DNA of 64,000 nucleotides, from positions 124,001 to 188,000 of the forward strand of contig NZ_RCZG01000004.1 of assembly GCF_006439015.1 (NCBI RefSeq), read 5' to 3'. This stretch comes from Mycolicibacterium hodleri (GTDB taxonomy: Bacteria > Actinomycetota > Actinomycetes > Mycobacteriales > Mycobacteriaceae). The translations under genes were made by a program, and so were the position numbers. This document shows, piece by piece, positions 18,955 to 28,784 of this stretch (position 1 is its first letter; every line of letters begins with the position of its first letter). The notes under the pieces were generated by a model that was not told where the DNA came from, did no database searches, and saw only the letters and a program-made list of their open reading frames with translations.

Positions 18955-21900
18955 GTGGAGTATCGGCTGCTGGGCTCCCTGTCCGTGTTCCGCGACGGCG
19001 AGGCGCTCCCGCTGGGCGGATTGCGGCAGCGCGCGGTGCTGGCCGCGATGTTGTTGGCCGGCGAACGTGCGGTCGATGCGGACCGCTTGATCGACCAGGT
19101 CTGGGGCGAGAATGCGCCCCCCAAGCCGCTGGTCTCCCTACGCGCCTACGTCGCCAACCTGCGTCGCGTCCTCGGGGCGGGCGCCGTCGTACGGGTGGGG
19201 ACCGGGTACCGGATCGACACTGGTGGCGACGTCGTCGACGCCCGGGAGTTCGCCAGGCTCGTCGACTCGGGGCGTCGGCTGCTCGACTCGGGCGAGCTGG
19301 CCGCGGCCCGCACGGCCCTGGAGGACGGGCTCGCGCTGTGGCACGACGCGCCGCTGGCGGAGTTTCGTGACCTCGACTTTGCCATCCCGGAGGCGCACCG
19401 GTTGGAGGCTATGCGCGCCGAAGCGGTCGAGCTGTACTTCGAGGCGGCGCTTCGACTGGGTGAGAGCAGCTCGGTCGTCGATCAGCTCGCATCGGAGCTG
19501 ACAGCCAACCCCATGCGCGAAAGGCTCTGTGGTCAGCTGATGCTGGCGCAGTATCGCTGCGGTCGCCGCACCGATGCCTTGCTGACCTTCACTCGGATCT
19601 CCGACGTGCTCGACGCGGAACTCGGCGTCGGCCCCGGCAGTGCACTCGAGCGGTTGGCCTCCGACATTCGCAACGAATCGCCGACGCTCGACTGGCAGCC
19701 CTCGGTGGTCGCCGAGACGGTGTCCATGCCCGAGCGCCGTCGCGGCGACCTGCACGGACGCTCGTCCGAGATACGCCGGGTGCGCGCGGCGCTGACGGCA
19801 GTGACCGAGGATCGCGGTGGCGTCGTCATCCTCAGCGGTGACAGTGGCATGGGTAAGACCGCGCTGGCCCAGCACGTCACCGAATTGGCCGACGAGCTGG
19901 GTCTGGCCACGGTGTGGGCGGGCCACGCCGCCGAGCTGCGGCGGCCGCCGTCATGGGCGTGGGCGCACGCTCTGCGGGGGCTGGCCGGCCAGCTTCCCAG
20001 CGGCGGCGGGCACCTCCACGTTGGTCTTCCGGACTGGTGGGGTGTCGCCACCGAGGAGGTCGGCACCGACACTCGTTCCGCACCGGGGTTCGAGGTGATC
20101 GAGGCGACGACGGCGGCCTTGGCCGAGTTGGCGTTCAAGCGGCCTGCCCTCGTCGTGCTCGACGATCTGCAACGGGCCGACCGCTTCACCGTCGAGGTGC
20201 TCGAACACCTCGCCTCGACGGGGCGCCGCGTACCACTACTCATCGTCGCCACGTGGCAGGAAGGCGGCGCAGACGGTGCGTCCAGCGCGGGGGCGTTCGA
20301 ACGACTCAGGAGCCGGACGGACATCGACGTCATCAAACTGCGCGGACTGTCGAGCGAAGCGACCGCCGATCTCATCGCCGACACCTGCGGGGTCCAACCA
20401 TCGCCTGGGTTGGTCGGCGTCCTGCACGCCCGAACCGGTGGAAATCCCTTCTACGTAAGGGAACTCGTTCGGTTGCTCGACGACAACGGTCGTATCGGTA
20501 CCCTCGACACCGTCATCGGCGACGACGACGTACCCGAGGCCGTGAGTGGTGTCATCCGCCAACGGATGTCCCGCCTACCGAAGCCCAGCCGAACTGTGCT
20601 GTACGCGGCGGCGGTGGCGGGCACTGAGTTCCTGGTGGCGCGGTTGGCGGCGGCCGTGGACCGTTCGGTCGCAGAGACGGCCGCGGCATTGCTCCCGGCG
20701 CAGCGGGCCGGCCTGATCGTCGACGTGCCACGGCAGCCGGGCAGTCTCCGGTTCAGCCATGGGCTCGTCCGCGATGCGGTCGCCGCGGAGATCACCGGCG
20801 TCGGCCGCGCCCGGCTACACGCCGACATTGCCCGGGCTCACTCGCGGGAACTCGGGGAGATTCCGTCGCCTGACGCGATCGACGGCGCGGAACACGCATG
20901 GCGGGCGGGCAGTGAGCTGGACGCCGACACCGCGCTGAGGCTGATCGACCGGGCGCGCGGCGACGCCTGGGGCCGATCGGCCTATCGCGAGGTGGCCGAA
21001 CTCGATAGGCGCGCCCTCGAGGTCTGTGCCCGCCTACCCTCGGACGGCGACCGCGTCGACATCCAGGTCGACCTTCAACTACAACTGGCCTCGTGCGAGG
21101 CGGTCGTCAACGGACAAAGCTCTGCGAAGACGCTCAACGAGCTTCGTCGTTCGGCTCCCGACGGAAAGGATGCGGTCCAGGAGACGACGGCAGTGGCCAT
21201 GGGGTGCCTCGAAGCGTGCGGTACGGGTCGCTATCACGACGCCGCGGTGCTGTCGGACAGCCTCGTCGACTTCTTCGCCGCCACCGACGACCCCATCGCA
21301 GGCGCCGCCGGGTACTACATCCGCGGCCTCACCGAGTTCATGCGCGGTCACCTGGATCTCGCCGAGGCAGCCGTCAGCACACTGCGGTCGACGGTACCGC
21401 CCGTGGACCACGAAACCTTTGGCGCACTAGCGTCCTTCGAGGTGCTGGCCTACGCGGTCGCGGCGCACTCGATGGGTCTGCGCGGGAACGTCGACGGCGG
21501 GTGGGCTGTCCTGTCCGAGGGTGTCGCGGAGGCCAGGCGGCGCAACGATGCGTTCGGTACGGCAGTGCTCCGCACCGCGGAGATTCAGCTGGCGGCCATG
21601 ACCGGCGTCTTCGACGGCGTCGCGGTGCGAGCGGCCGACGTCGTCGCGAATCTGACCGAATTGGGCATCGATCAGTTCATCGGCGGGGCGCGATTGATCC
21701 GCGCGTGGGCGTGTGCGATGGGTCCCAATGGCGTCGACACCGTCGACGAGATGCACGCCGCGTTGGAGCAGCACGGCCAGGGCGGGAGGCGAATCTTCTC
21801 GCCGCTGTACTGCGGTCTGCTCGCCGACGCCACCGCGGTGCACCGCACCCTCGCCGACGCGCAGACGGCGCTCACCCGAGCCGACGCGATTGCCGCGGCC

Positions 21901-21981
21901 ACGGGTGAGCACGTCTGGAACGCGCAGCTGGCGGCTCGTCGGTTGAGACTGGCGGTGCGACAACGCGCGAAGCAAGGCTGA
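18955..21981 (+). CDS. SARP/BTAD-type transcriptional regulator with AAA ATPase and TPR-like region
   Basis: About 1008 residues from GTG 18955, which has GGGGAGGGA just upstream; the frame is open from 18886 but conserved sequence starts at the GTG (VEYRLLGSLSVFRDGE). Residues 1-95 are an OmpR-type winged helix (LRQRAVLAAMLLAGERAVDA), and about 95-245 a bacterial transcriptional activation domain (DALLTFTRISDVLDAELGVG). Next comes an ATPase with Walker A GDSGMGKTA (about 300) and Walker B VVLDDLQRAD (about 401). The remaining 450 residues are helical repeats. No LuxR-type HTH is seen at the C-terminus. Proteins with this AfsR-like layout activate adjacent or secondary-metabolism genes. The target is unknown. 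Confidence 0.88.
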   Translation: MEYRLLGSLSVFRDGEALPLGGLRQRAVLAAMLLAGERAVDADRLIDQVWGENAPPKPLVSLRAYVANLRRVLGAGAVVRVGTGYRIDTGGDVVDAREFARLVDSGRRLLDSGELAAARTALEDGLALWHDAPLAEFRDLDFAIPEAHRLEAMRAEAVELYFEAALRLGESSSVVDQLASELTANPMRERLCGQLMLAQYRCGRRTDALLTFTRISDVLDAELGVGPGSALERLASDIRNESPTLDWQPSVVAETVSMPERRRGDLHGRSSEIRRVRAALTAVTEDRGGVVILSGDSGMGKTALAQHVTELADELGLATVWAGHAAELRRPPSWAWAHALRGLAGQLPSGGGHLHVGLPDWWGVATEEVGTDTRSAPGFEVIEATTAALAELAFKRPALVVLDDLQRADRFTVEVLEHLASTGRRVPLLIVATWQEGGADGASSAGAFERLRSRTDIDVIKLRGLSSEATADLIADTCGVQPSPGLVGVLHARTGGNPFYVRELVRLLDDNGRIGTLDTVIGDDDVPEAVSGVIRQRMSRLPKPSRTVLYAAAVAGTEFLVARLAAAVDRSVAETAAALLPAQRAGLIVDVPRQPGSLRFSHGLVRDAVAAEITGVGRARLHADIARAHSRELGEIPSPDAIDGAEHAWRAGSELDADTALRLIDRARGDAWGRSAYREVAELDRRALEVCARLPSDGDRVDIQVDLQLQLASCEAVVNGQSSAKTLNELRRSAPDGKDAVQETTAVAMGCLEACGTGRYHDAAVLSDSLVDFFAATDDPIAGAAGYYIRGLTEFMRGHLDLAEAAVSTLRSTVPPVDHETFGALASFEVLAYAVAAHSMGLRGNVDGGWAVLSEGVAEARRRNDAFGTAVLRTAEIQLAAMTGVFDGVAVRAADVVANLTELGIDQFIGGARLIRAWACAMGPNGVDTVDEMHAALEQHGQGGRRIFSPLYCGLLADATAVHRTLADAQTALTRADAIAAATGEHVWNAQLAARRLRLAVRQRAKQG

Positions 21982-21989
21982 CGCCGTAA

Positions 21990-22005
21990 TGTGACCCAGG
22001 CCACA
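21990..22005. promoter_or_regulatory. CRP-like half-perfect palindrome upstream of the UsfY-like gene
   Basis: TGTGACCCAGGCCACA differs at one position from the CRP consensus TGTGA-N6-TCACA. It lies 45 bp upstream of the ATG at 22050. It could be a cAMP-receptor-protein site for the small membrane protein gene. Confidence 0.45.
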
Positions 22006-22049
22006 ATCGGCGTACGGTGGAGGCATCTCTTCCCGGAAGGGAGACGCAT

Positions 22050-22352
22050 ATGAAGGGCGCGCATCACGATCCCGTGGATCACTCCCGCACCACCCAGCCG
22101 CATGCCGGTGAATCGTTCATCGACACGCTGTGGCTTCCCGGCCTTGGGCTCATCATGCTGGGCACCGTCACGATCGCCGGATTCCTTGCTGCGACCGCCT
22201 ACCAGCGCACCGAGTGGCAACTGCCCCTTGGCTTCATCGCGGGTGCACTCGTCACGGCGGGGGCGATCCTCATCGCGCTGGAGCACCATCGCGTCAAACG
22301 CGTGGAGGAACTCTGGTTCGCCGAGCATCCGGACCGGCGCCTGCCCCGGTAG
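22050..22352 (+). CDS. UsfY-like small membrane protein
   Basis: A 100-residue protein from ATG 22050, preceded by GGAAGGGAG. The N-terminus HHDPVDHSRTTQPHAGESFI, two hydrophobic segments (about residues 28-50 and 57-77), and the end VEELWFAEHPDRRLP agree from memory with UsfY, the protein encoded beside rsbW-sigF in M. tuberculosis. Here there is no sigF locus beside it. The role is unknown; stress-linked expression is a reasonable guess by family only. A CRP-like palindrome is centred about 50 bp upstream of the ATG. Confidence 0.65.
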   Translation: MKGAHHDPVDHSRTTQPHAGESFIDTLWLPGLGLIMLGTVTIAGFLAATAYQRTEWQLPLGFIAGALVTAGAILIALEHHRVKRVEELWFAEHPDRRLPR

Positions 22353-22422
22353 ACGTGGCTATCGCGTTCCTCCCAGGTCCGTACGATCGACGGGACTGTA
22401 ACCCGGACGTCGGAGGCGCGCG

Positions 22423-22878
22423 ATGGACACCGAACACGTACACATCGACAAGCAGACTCCCGATGCGTACCACGCGCTCGCGGCGGTCGCGACCGCCGTC
22501 ACCAAGTCGGCCAGGGAAGCGGGCCTGTCCCGCAGCCTGACCGAACTGGTCAACGTGCGCGTCTCGCAGATCAACGGCTGCCCGTCGTGCCTGGAGGTCC
22601 ACCACCACCGCGCCGTCGCCGCTGGCGTCACCGACAAGCAACTCGCCACGCTGTCGGTCTGGCGCGACACCGAGCTGTTCGACGACCGCGAGCAGGCCGC
22701 GCTGCGGTTGGCCGAGATCACCACGACGCTGCCCGATCACGACACGGCAGAGCGCGAATATGCCCGTGCGCGAAAGGTTCTCACCGAGGTCGAATTGTCC
22801 GCCGTGATCTGGGTGGCGACCGCCATCAATGCGTTCAACCGGGTGTCGATCCTGAGCCGACACCCCGTCAGGCCGTAG
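22423..22878 (+). CDS. Carboxymuconolactone decarboxylase / AhpD-like protein
   Basis: A 151-residue helical protein of the AhpD-like superfamily. The redox motif CPSC sits in NVRVSQINGCPSCLEVHHH, with the usual following His residues. Helices LSRSLTELVNVRVSQIN and LSAVIWVATAINAFNRV match the family. Members act as alkylhydroperoxidases or as small decarboxylases; the CxxC plus downstream His favours the peroxidase-type. It follows the UsfY-like gene by 70 bp on the same strand. Confidence 0.87.
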   Translation: MDTEHVHIDKQTPDAYHALAAVATAVTKSAREAGLSRSLTELVNVRVSQINGCPSCLEVHHHRAVAAGVTDKQLATLSVWRDTELFDDREQAALRLAEITTTLPDHDTAEREYARARKVLTEVELSAVIWVATAINAFNRVSILSRHPVRP

Positions 22879-22888
22879 CGCGAAGAGG

Positions 22889-23719
22889 CTACTCGTATCG
22901 CAGGGCGGGTATCGAGCTGACCACCGTGTCCGTCACCTGGAACTCGACGCTGCGCTCGTCGTCGGCCCACTGCACCGCGGCCTCGCCGGCCAGCTGCAGG
23001 GTGCGACCGGTACGGAAGTCGACGAACAGCAGTGCGGCGGCGGGATCGACCGCCAGGTTGCCGAGGCTGTTGAACATGTTGTTGCCGGGGAAGTCCGGCC
23101 ACGTCACCGTATGGGCGTCGGCGCGAACGAATCCGGCGGACCCACCGCGATGCGACGCGTCGTTGCCGTACTCGGGATGGGTGGTGCCGAGGAAGAACGT
23201 GTCCGACGAGTGCACCTGCGCGATGTCGTCGGCCTCCAGCGCGTTGCCGCGGTGGATCAGCTGGGCCTCGAGCAGCTGCATATCGGACGACGGCCTGCGC
23301 GGGTGGATGTACTGCGGGCAGTTGCCGTAGGCCTGGACGACGTCGATCTCCAGAGTCCCGCCACCCGCGACGCGCAACGTGCCATTGATGCGGAGCCGGC
23401 GTCGGGTGGCGAAGTCCATCACGATGAGGCCGACCGGCTGCCCGGAAAGAACGTCGAACGCCGTTTCGATCAGCAGCGACGTCGGGGATGCGGCCTTCAG
23501 GAATCCGGCAGGGCCACTCAGCGGCGACGTCCACAGTCGTCCGGCGTCATCGCGTGCGGTGATCGCGGCAAACGTGGCACCGGCGAGGAAAGCGGCTACG
23601 CCGGAACGCAATTCACCGCGGCCGACCATGGCCGACAACCTGGCGGCCTCCCGCGCCACACCGGCATGGCGTTGCACGGCCAGTTCCCCCGGATGAAAAC
23701 CGGTAGCGACGTCACTCAC
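22889..23719 (-). CDS. Pyridoxamine 5'-phosphate oxidase-like FMN-binding protein
   Basis: A 276-residue split-barrel flavin-binding protein. An N-terminal helical lead (FHPGELAVQRHAGVAREAAR) precedes a first barrel (ATFAAITARDDAGRLWTSPLSG), then RRLRINGTLRV and the AYGNCPQYIHPR motif common in these proteins. A second half contains SDTFFLGTTHPEYGNDASHR and NMFNSLGNLAVDPAAALLFV. This architecture is usual in PPOX-type proteins of about 280 residues in actinobacteria. The substrate is unknown. It lies 14 bp downstream of recD on the same strand and could be read by its transcript. Confidence 0.8.
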   Translation of the reverse strand: MSDVATGFHPGELAVQRHAGVAREAARLSAMVGRGELRSGVAAFLAGATFAAITARDDAGRLWTSPLSGPAGFLKAASPTSLLIETAFDVLSGQPVGLIVMDFATRRRLRINGTLRVAGGGTLEIDVVQAYGNCPQYIHPRRPSSDMQLLEAQLIHRGNALEADDIAQVHSSDTFFLGTTHPEYGNDASHRGGSAGFVRADAHTVTWPDFPGNNMFNSLGNLAVDPAAALLFVDFRTGRTLQLAGEAAVQWADDERSVEFQVTDTVVSSIPALRYE

Positions 23720-23733
23720 TACGAGATCAACCG

Positions 23734-25488
23734 CTACGGCGTGGGCGGAATTCCCGGGGAGTCGCGCAGGCGCAGCGCCAGGCCCGTCGCCCGCACGGCA
23801 CGCTTCTCGATCGCCGACCGGACCTCGTCGGCCGAGCCCACCACGCGCACCTTGGACTTGGCCCGCGTCACGGCCGTGTAGAACAGCTCGCGGGTGAGCA
23901 GGCGCGAGTCGACCGGCGGCATCAGCACCGTCACCTCGGTGGCTTGGGAGCCTTGACTCTTGTGGATCGTCATCGCGTACATGGTCTCGAGGTCAGGCAG
24001 GCGACTGGTCGCGAAGGCCCGCGGCTCGCCGGCGCTGGCGATCGCAGCACGCAGCCCGTCTGGGCCGTTGACGGTCACGCCGGTGTCGCCGTTGTACAGG
24101 CCAAGCCCGTAGTCGTTGGCCGTGACCAGCACCGGCCGCCCGGCATACCAGTCCGACCAGATCGGCTCGCCCGTCGATTCGGTGAGCCATCGCTCGACCT
24201 GCCGGTTCCAGTGCTGGACGCCATGGGGGCCGCGGCGGTGCGCACACAGTAGCCGTTGCTCGTCGAGCGTCGCGAGGGCGGACCGCGCGTCGCCCAGGAT
24301 AGCGGCCTGACGTAGGGCAAGTGCTTGCGGCAGAAGCACTTTGCGAAGCGGAGCCGTCGGGTCCTCGTCGTCGATCCACTCGATGTGGTCGCCACCGGCC
24401 CGCAGTACCTCCAACGCGGCATCCGCGTCACCGTCGCGGATCGCCGACGCCAGCGCGCCGATCGACTCGCCGAAGCGGTGCGACGTCTGCAGGGCCACCA
24501 CCGGTGAGTCCTCGCCGGCGCCGAGGCCGTCGACAAGGTCGGCCAGCACCGCGCCGGCGTCGACGGACGCCAACTGGTCCGGGTCACCGACCAACAGCAG
24601 CCGCGACTGCGGGCGCACCGCCTCCAGGAGCCTGGCCATCATGGTCAACGACACCATCGACGTCTCGTCGACCACGATGACGTCGTGCGGCAGCCGGTTG
24701 CCGCGGTGATGGCGGAAGCGCGACGAGCTGTCGGGGCGGCCGCCCAGCAGGCGATGAAGCGTCGTGGCCTGCAGACCCGAGAGGCGCCGTTGATCGACGA
24801 GTTCCAGCTTGTCGATCTCCAGCTGCACGGCCTCCTGCAGCCGGGCCGCCGCCTTCCCGGTCGGCGCCGCCAGGGCGATCCGCAGCCGTGCCCCCGATGA
24901 GGCCTGCCCGGCGTAGAGCGCCAGCAGGCGCGCGACCGTGGTCGTCTTGCCGGTGCCGGGCCCACCCGTGAGGACCGTGACCCGTTGCGAGAGCGCGATT
25001 TCCGCTGCCCCGCGCTGTTCCTCATAGCCCGCCGGGAAGAGGCGCTCGATGTCGGTGGCGGATTGGACGCCGCGGCGGGACACCATCGTCCGTAGGTCGT
25101 CGGCGACCTGCTGCTCCTCACGCCAGTAGCGGTCGAGGTAGAGCAGATGCCCCTCCCGGCGCAACACGTGCGGCGGGTCGAGCAGCGGGCTGGCCCACAC
25201 CGCCTCCAGCCAGCCGTCTGTGTCGGGCCACGGAAGTTCGGCGTCGTCGATCTGCGCTTCGACGGACCGCAGATCCAGGCAGACCGACCCGGCGCGCAAC
25301 CCGCGCACCACCAGGGCGACAGCGAGCATCACCCGCTCGTCGGTCTCCTTGGCCAGGGCGCTGAGCCGCTGCGCCACCAGTACGTCCGCCGAATCGATGA
25401 CCAGCGCGTCGTTGAATGCCGCGAGCAGTCCCGTGGCGCCGACGGCGCGGCGCCAGTTCGCCGTGTCGACCGGCTCGACGGAGGTCAC
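23734..25488 (-). CDS. recD: RecBCD enzyme subunit RecD
   Basis: 584 residues from GTG 25488; the recB stop TGA overlaps this GTG (GTGA), which fixes the start. It is the 5'-to-3' helicase subunit of RecBCD. Visible are Walker A TGGPGTGKTTTVARLL (about residues 174-189), Walker B VVDETSMVSL, VGDPDQLASVDAG, and the C-terminal helicase motifs including TIHKSQGSQATEV and FYTAVTRAKSKV. It is the third gene of the recC-recB-recD operon. In mycobacteria RecBCD is thought to serve single-strand annealing rather than being the main end-resecting enzyme (AdnAB has that role). Confidence 0.95.
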   Translation of the reverse strand: MTSVEPVDTANWRRAVGATGLLAAFNDALVIDSADVLVAQRLSALAKETDERVMLAVALVVRGLRAGSVCLDLRSVEAQIDDAELPWPDTDGWLEAVWASPLLDPPHVLRREGHLLYLDRYWREEQQVADDLRTMVSRRGVQSATDIERLFPAGYEEQRGAAEIALSQRVTVLTGGPGTGKTTTVARLLALYAGQASSGARLRIALAAPTGKAAARLQEAVQLEIDKLELVDQRRLSGLQATTLHRLLGGRPDSSSRFRHHRGNRLPHDVIVVDETSMVSLTMMARLLEAVRPQSRLLLVGDPDQLASVDAGAVLADLVDGLGAGEDSPVVALQTSHRFGESIGALASAIRDGDADAALEVLRAGGDHIEWIDDEDPTAPLRKVLLPQALALRQAAILGDARSALATLDEQRLLCAHRRGPHGVQHWNRQVERWLTESTGEPIWSDWYAGRPVLVTANDYGLGLYNGDTGVTVNGPDGLRAAIASAGEPRAFATSRLPDLETMYAMTIHKSQGSQATEVTVLMPPVDSRLLTRELFYTAVTRAKSKVRVVGSADEVRSAIEKRAVRATGLALRLRDSPGIPPTP

Positions 25489-28400
25489 GCGGCCACCGCC
25501 CCGGCGTCGAGCAAATCGGACATGGCGACGATCAGCGATGCTGGCGGCTGCCAGTCGAAGACCCCGGCGCGATGGCCGTCGACCACCGGGGTGTCCGACC
25601 CGCACATGCCGCGCACGAAGAGGTACAGCACGCCGCCCAGGTGGCGCTCGGGGGCGTATCCCGGTTGCCGCCACCGCAGGAAGCGATGCAGCACCACGCT
25701 GTACAGGAGTGCCTGCAGGGGATAGTCGGAGTGCAGCATGCCCTCGATCAGGCGGGCGCGCTCGTAGTCGGCCGACGTCAGCGTTCCGTCGCCGTCGCCC
25801 AGCCAGTTCGACTTGTAGTCGACCACCACGTACCGATGGCCGTCACCGTCCGGGATGCGCAGCACGGCGTCGATCGACCCGGTCAGATACCCGCGCAGCG
25901 ATTGGTTGCCCAACGCGTCGCCCATCAGCCGCTCGGCGTAGGACGCCAGCGGATCATCGGCGGGGAGATGCTCCGCGACCAGCCGCCCCACGTCGCGCAG
26001 GTGGATCTCCGGCGCGGTGGCACCGAGATCTCCGCCGGCCAGCGGGAACTCGAAGTCCAGCTCCCGCAATCGGTCTGACAGGCCGATCTGACGCAGGGTC
26101 AGATCTCCGGCGAGGGGACCGAGTGGCGTGTCGTGCATCGGCACCAGCGCGGCCGCCAGATCGGATGAGGGGACGTCCACCGGCCACCAGACCGAATGCT
26201 CGCGGACCTGCGCCTCCAACTCCTCGGCCAGGTCGGTCGCGAAGGGGTCGGCGGTTTCGAGCACCGCGTGCACCAGCGTGCCGAACGTCGCCCCCTTCGG
26301 GAGATCGGCCATGGGCGACGGCACGTGCGGTCCGGTCGACGGCTCCAGCAGCGGCAGGTCGCCGACCTCGTCGTCCAGTGCGACGACCTCGGGTTCGCTG
26401 CTGACCCCCGGCGTCTCGGCCACCCGGATCAGCCCCGAATACGAGGTGCGGCGCCACGTCGTGTCGATCGAGCGGTGGAAGTGTCTGGCGCCCAGCTCTT
26501 TCGGCGCAGACGTCACCGGCGGTGGCGGCCCCGGCATCAGCACCGACTGCTCCAGCACGGGGCCACCAGCGGCCTCCCACTGCCGCAGCCGGGCCAGCGC
26601 GTCGTCGTCGTTGATCTTGCTCGGCACGCACCGGTTCGGTACCGCGGACTCGCCGGGTTGCCTGCCACGCAGCAGCCGGGACAGCCCGCCGTTGGGCTCG
26701 TTCGCGGCGGGTGACCACCACGCCACCACCTGGGCCTGCGCCCTGGTCAGTGCGACGTAGGTCAGTCGGCTGTCGTCCCCGGCGGACTCCTCGCGGCCCA
26801 GCTTCTCGACGTCGCGGTAGTCAGGGCTCTCCTTGCCGCCGATGTGCAGACAGCGGGTCGGGCCGTCGTGGAACAGGATCAGGTCGGGCTCCGGCACCCA
26901 GCGGTTGAACGCGAAGGGCAGGTACACGATCGGGTATTGCAGCCCCTTGCTGGCCCACACCGTCATGATCTGCACCGCCGCGGCGTCGCTGTCCAGTCGG
27001 CGATTGCGCTCGGCGGTGCCGCCGCGGTCGTCGCGCTCTGCGCGCAACCAATCGCGCAGGGCGGGCAGCGTGAAGTGCTGGCGGTGCGCCACTTCCTGCA
27101 ACAGTTGCGTCATGTGGGCCAGGTCGGTCATGTGCCGCTCGCCATCGCGCCACGACAGCACGCGGTCGCTCATGCCGCGAAGCTGAGCGGCCTCGAAGAT
27201 CGCCGCGACCCCGCGCTCGCGGGCGTGACCGGCCCACTCCCGCAACGTCTCTGCGATCTCATCGGTCAGCGTGTCGCCGCCGTCGACCAGGTTCTGCGCG
27301 GTCTTGCCGAAGAACATTGTTGCCGCGGCGGCCCGGACCACCCCGGCGCGATGCGGTTGGTCGAACGCCTCCAGCAGCGAGAGCCAGTCATCGGCTGCCT
27401 CGGAGGCGAAGATGTCCGAGTCGCCGGTGTAGACCGACGCGATGCCGGCTCGACCGAGGGCGAGTTGGCAGATCCGCGCGTCACGGTGTGTCTCGACGAT
27501 CACAGCGACGTCACCAGCCCGCACCGGCTCACCCCCGAAGGTGGCGCCACTGGCCAGCAGGGAGCCGATGTCGTTGGCGAGATCCTTGCCGATGTGCGTG
27601 CGGATGTCGCCGATGGGGATGTTCTCAGTTCCTCTGAGCCGGAACGTTCCTCGCTGCACGACGCGCAAGCGGAAGGGGTCGTCGTGCGGCGCACCCACCA
27701 GTCGCGAACCGTGATTCGCCGCCTCGACGTCGTGGACGACGATGGCGGGGTCGCCGAGTTCGGCACCCCGCAGCACGGCCTGCAGCGAGTCGACCAGGAC
27801 GCTGTCACTGCGCCAGTTGGTGCCCAGCGTCTTCTTGGCGCCCGCGGTCTCGGCGGCACTCAGATACGTGACGATGTCACCGCCACGGAACGCGTAGATC
27901 GCCTGCTTGGGGTCGCCGATCAGGATCACCGTGGAGCGGTTGCTGAACGCACGGTCGATCACCTGCCACTGGACGGGGTCGGTGTCCTGGAACTCGTCGA
28001 CCATCACGATCGGCCAGCGCTGGTGCATCCGAAGCCGGGCGGGGGAGTCCTCGGCGTCGAGCGCTTCCGCCAGCCGCGTCAGGAGGTCGTCGTAACCCAA
28101 GATCCCCAATCGCCGTTTGCGCTTCTCCATCTCGGCGAGAACGTTAGTGGCGAACCTGACGCAGACCGCGGCCCTCGACTCCGGTGGCGGATCGAGCGGG
28201 CGCAGCTCCGTCGCCGGGTTGTTGACCACCTCGCGGGCCAACTTGAGCGCGTCGGGATAGGTCAGCTCCGGGTCGTCGCGCTGCTGACCGAAGTGCGCCA
28301 GGTAGAGGTCGTCGACGACCTCGGTGACCAAGTCGGTCAGGCTCTCGACCAGCGTGACGCGGGAGTCCGAGTCACCCGCCACGCCAAGCGACTTCAGCAC

Positions 28401-28784
28401 CAGCTGGCAGAACTGATGGGTGGTGGCGATCGTCGCGGAATCGAAGGCGGCCAATGCATCACGCAACCGCTGCCGCCTCGCGGCCCGCTCCGCGTCCGTG
28501 CCGTCCAGCAGATACGCGACCACCTGATTGTCGCCGACGAGCGACGGATCGTCGAAAGCGGCTGCGGCGTCGGTGATCTGACGACGCACTCGATCGCGCA
28601 ATTCCTGGCTCGCGGCGCGGCTGAACGTGATGAGCAGCATCTGGTCGAGTGTCGCCGCGCCCTCGGCCACGTAGCGCGTCACCAAACCGGCGAGCGCGAA
28701 CGTCTTGCCGGTGCCCGCGCTCGCCTCCAGCACGGTGGTGGAGGCACGGTCGGGAAGGAGACCCCGAAGGTCGAAACGCTCCAT
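25485..28784 (-). CDS. recB: RecBCD enzyme subunit RecB (helicase-nuclease)
   Basis: 1099 residues from ATG 28784, which overlaps the recC stop (TGATG) and precedes the Walker A motif VLEASAGTGKTFALAGLV at about residue 18; longer frames to 29240 are spurious. Other UvrD-type motifs are MVDEFQDTDPVQWQ, LIGDPKQAIYAFRGGD, IMTVWASKGLQYPIV and LTYVALTRAQAQVV. The C-terminal nuclease domain contains RYVVVDYKSNWLGDG (about residue 985). This subunit is the 3'-to-5' helicase and sole nuclease of RecBCD. All key motifs look intact. Confidence 0.95.
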   Translation of the reverse strand: MERFDLRGLLPDRASTTVLEASAGTGKTFALAGLVTRYVAEGAATLDQMLLITFSRAASQELRDRVRRQITDAAAAFDDPSLVGDNQVVAYLLDGTDAERAARRQRLRDALAAFDSATIATTHQFCQLVLKSLGVAGDSDSRVTLVESLTDLVTEVVDDLYLAHFGQQRDDPELTYPDALKLAREVVNNPATELRPLDPPPESRAAVCVRFATNVLAEMEKRKRRLGILGYDDLLTRLAEALDAEDSPARLRMHQRWPIVMVDEFQDTDPVQWQVIDRAFSNRSTVILIGDPKQAIYAFRGGDIVTYLSAAETAGAKKTLGTNWRSDSVLVDSLQAVLRGAELGDPAIVVHDVEAANHGSRLVGAPHDDPFRLRVVQRGTFRLRGTENIPIGDIRTHIGKDLANDIGSLLASGATFGGEPVRAGDVAVIVETHRDARICQLALGRAGIASVYTGDSDIFASEAADDWLSLLEAFDQPHRAGVVRAAAATMFFGKTAQNLVDGGDTLTDEIAETLREWAGHARERGVAAIFEAAQLRGMSDRVLSWRDGERHMTDLAHMTQLLQEVAHRQHFTLPALRDWLRAERDDRGGTAERNRRLDSDAAAVQIMTVWASKGLQYPIVYLPFAFNRWVPEPDLILFHDGPTRCLHIGGKESPDYRDVEKLGREESAGDDSRLTYVALTRAQAQVVAWWSPAANEPNGGLSRLLRGRQPGESAVPNRCVPSKINDDDALARLRQWEAAGGPVLEQSVLMPGPPPPVTSAPKELGARHFHRSIDTTWRRTSYSGLIRVAETPGVSSEPEVVALDDEVGDLPLLEPSTGPHVPSPMADLPKGATFGTLVHAVLETADPFATDLAEELEAQVREHSVWWPVDVPSSDLAAALVPMHDTPLGPLAGDLTLRQIGLSDRLRELDFEFPLAGGDLGATAPEIHLRDVGRLVAEHLPADDPLASYAERLMGDALGNQSLRGYLTGSIDAVLRIPDGDGHRYVVVDYKSNWLGDGDGTLTSADYERARLIEGMLHSDYPLQALLYSVVLHRFLRWRQPGYAPERHLGGVLYLFVRGMCGSDTPVVDGHRAGVFDWQPPASLIVAMSDLLDAGAVAA

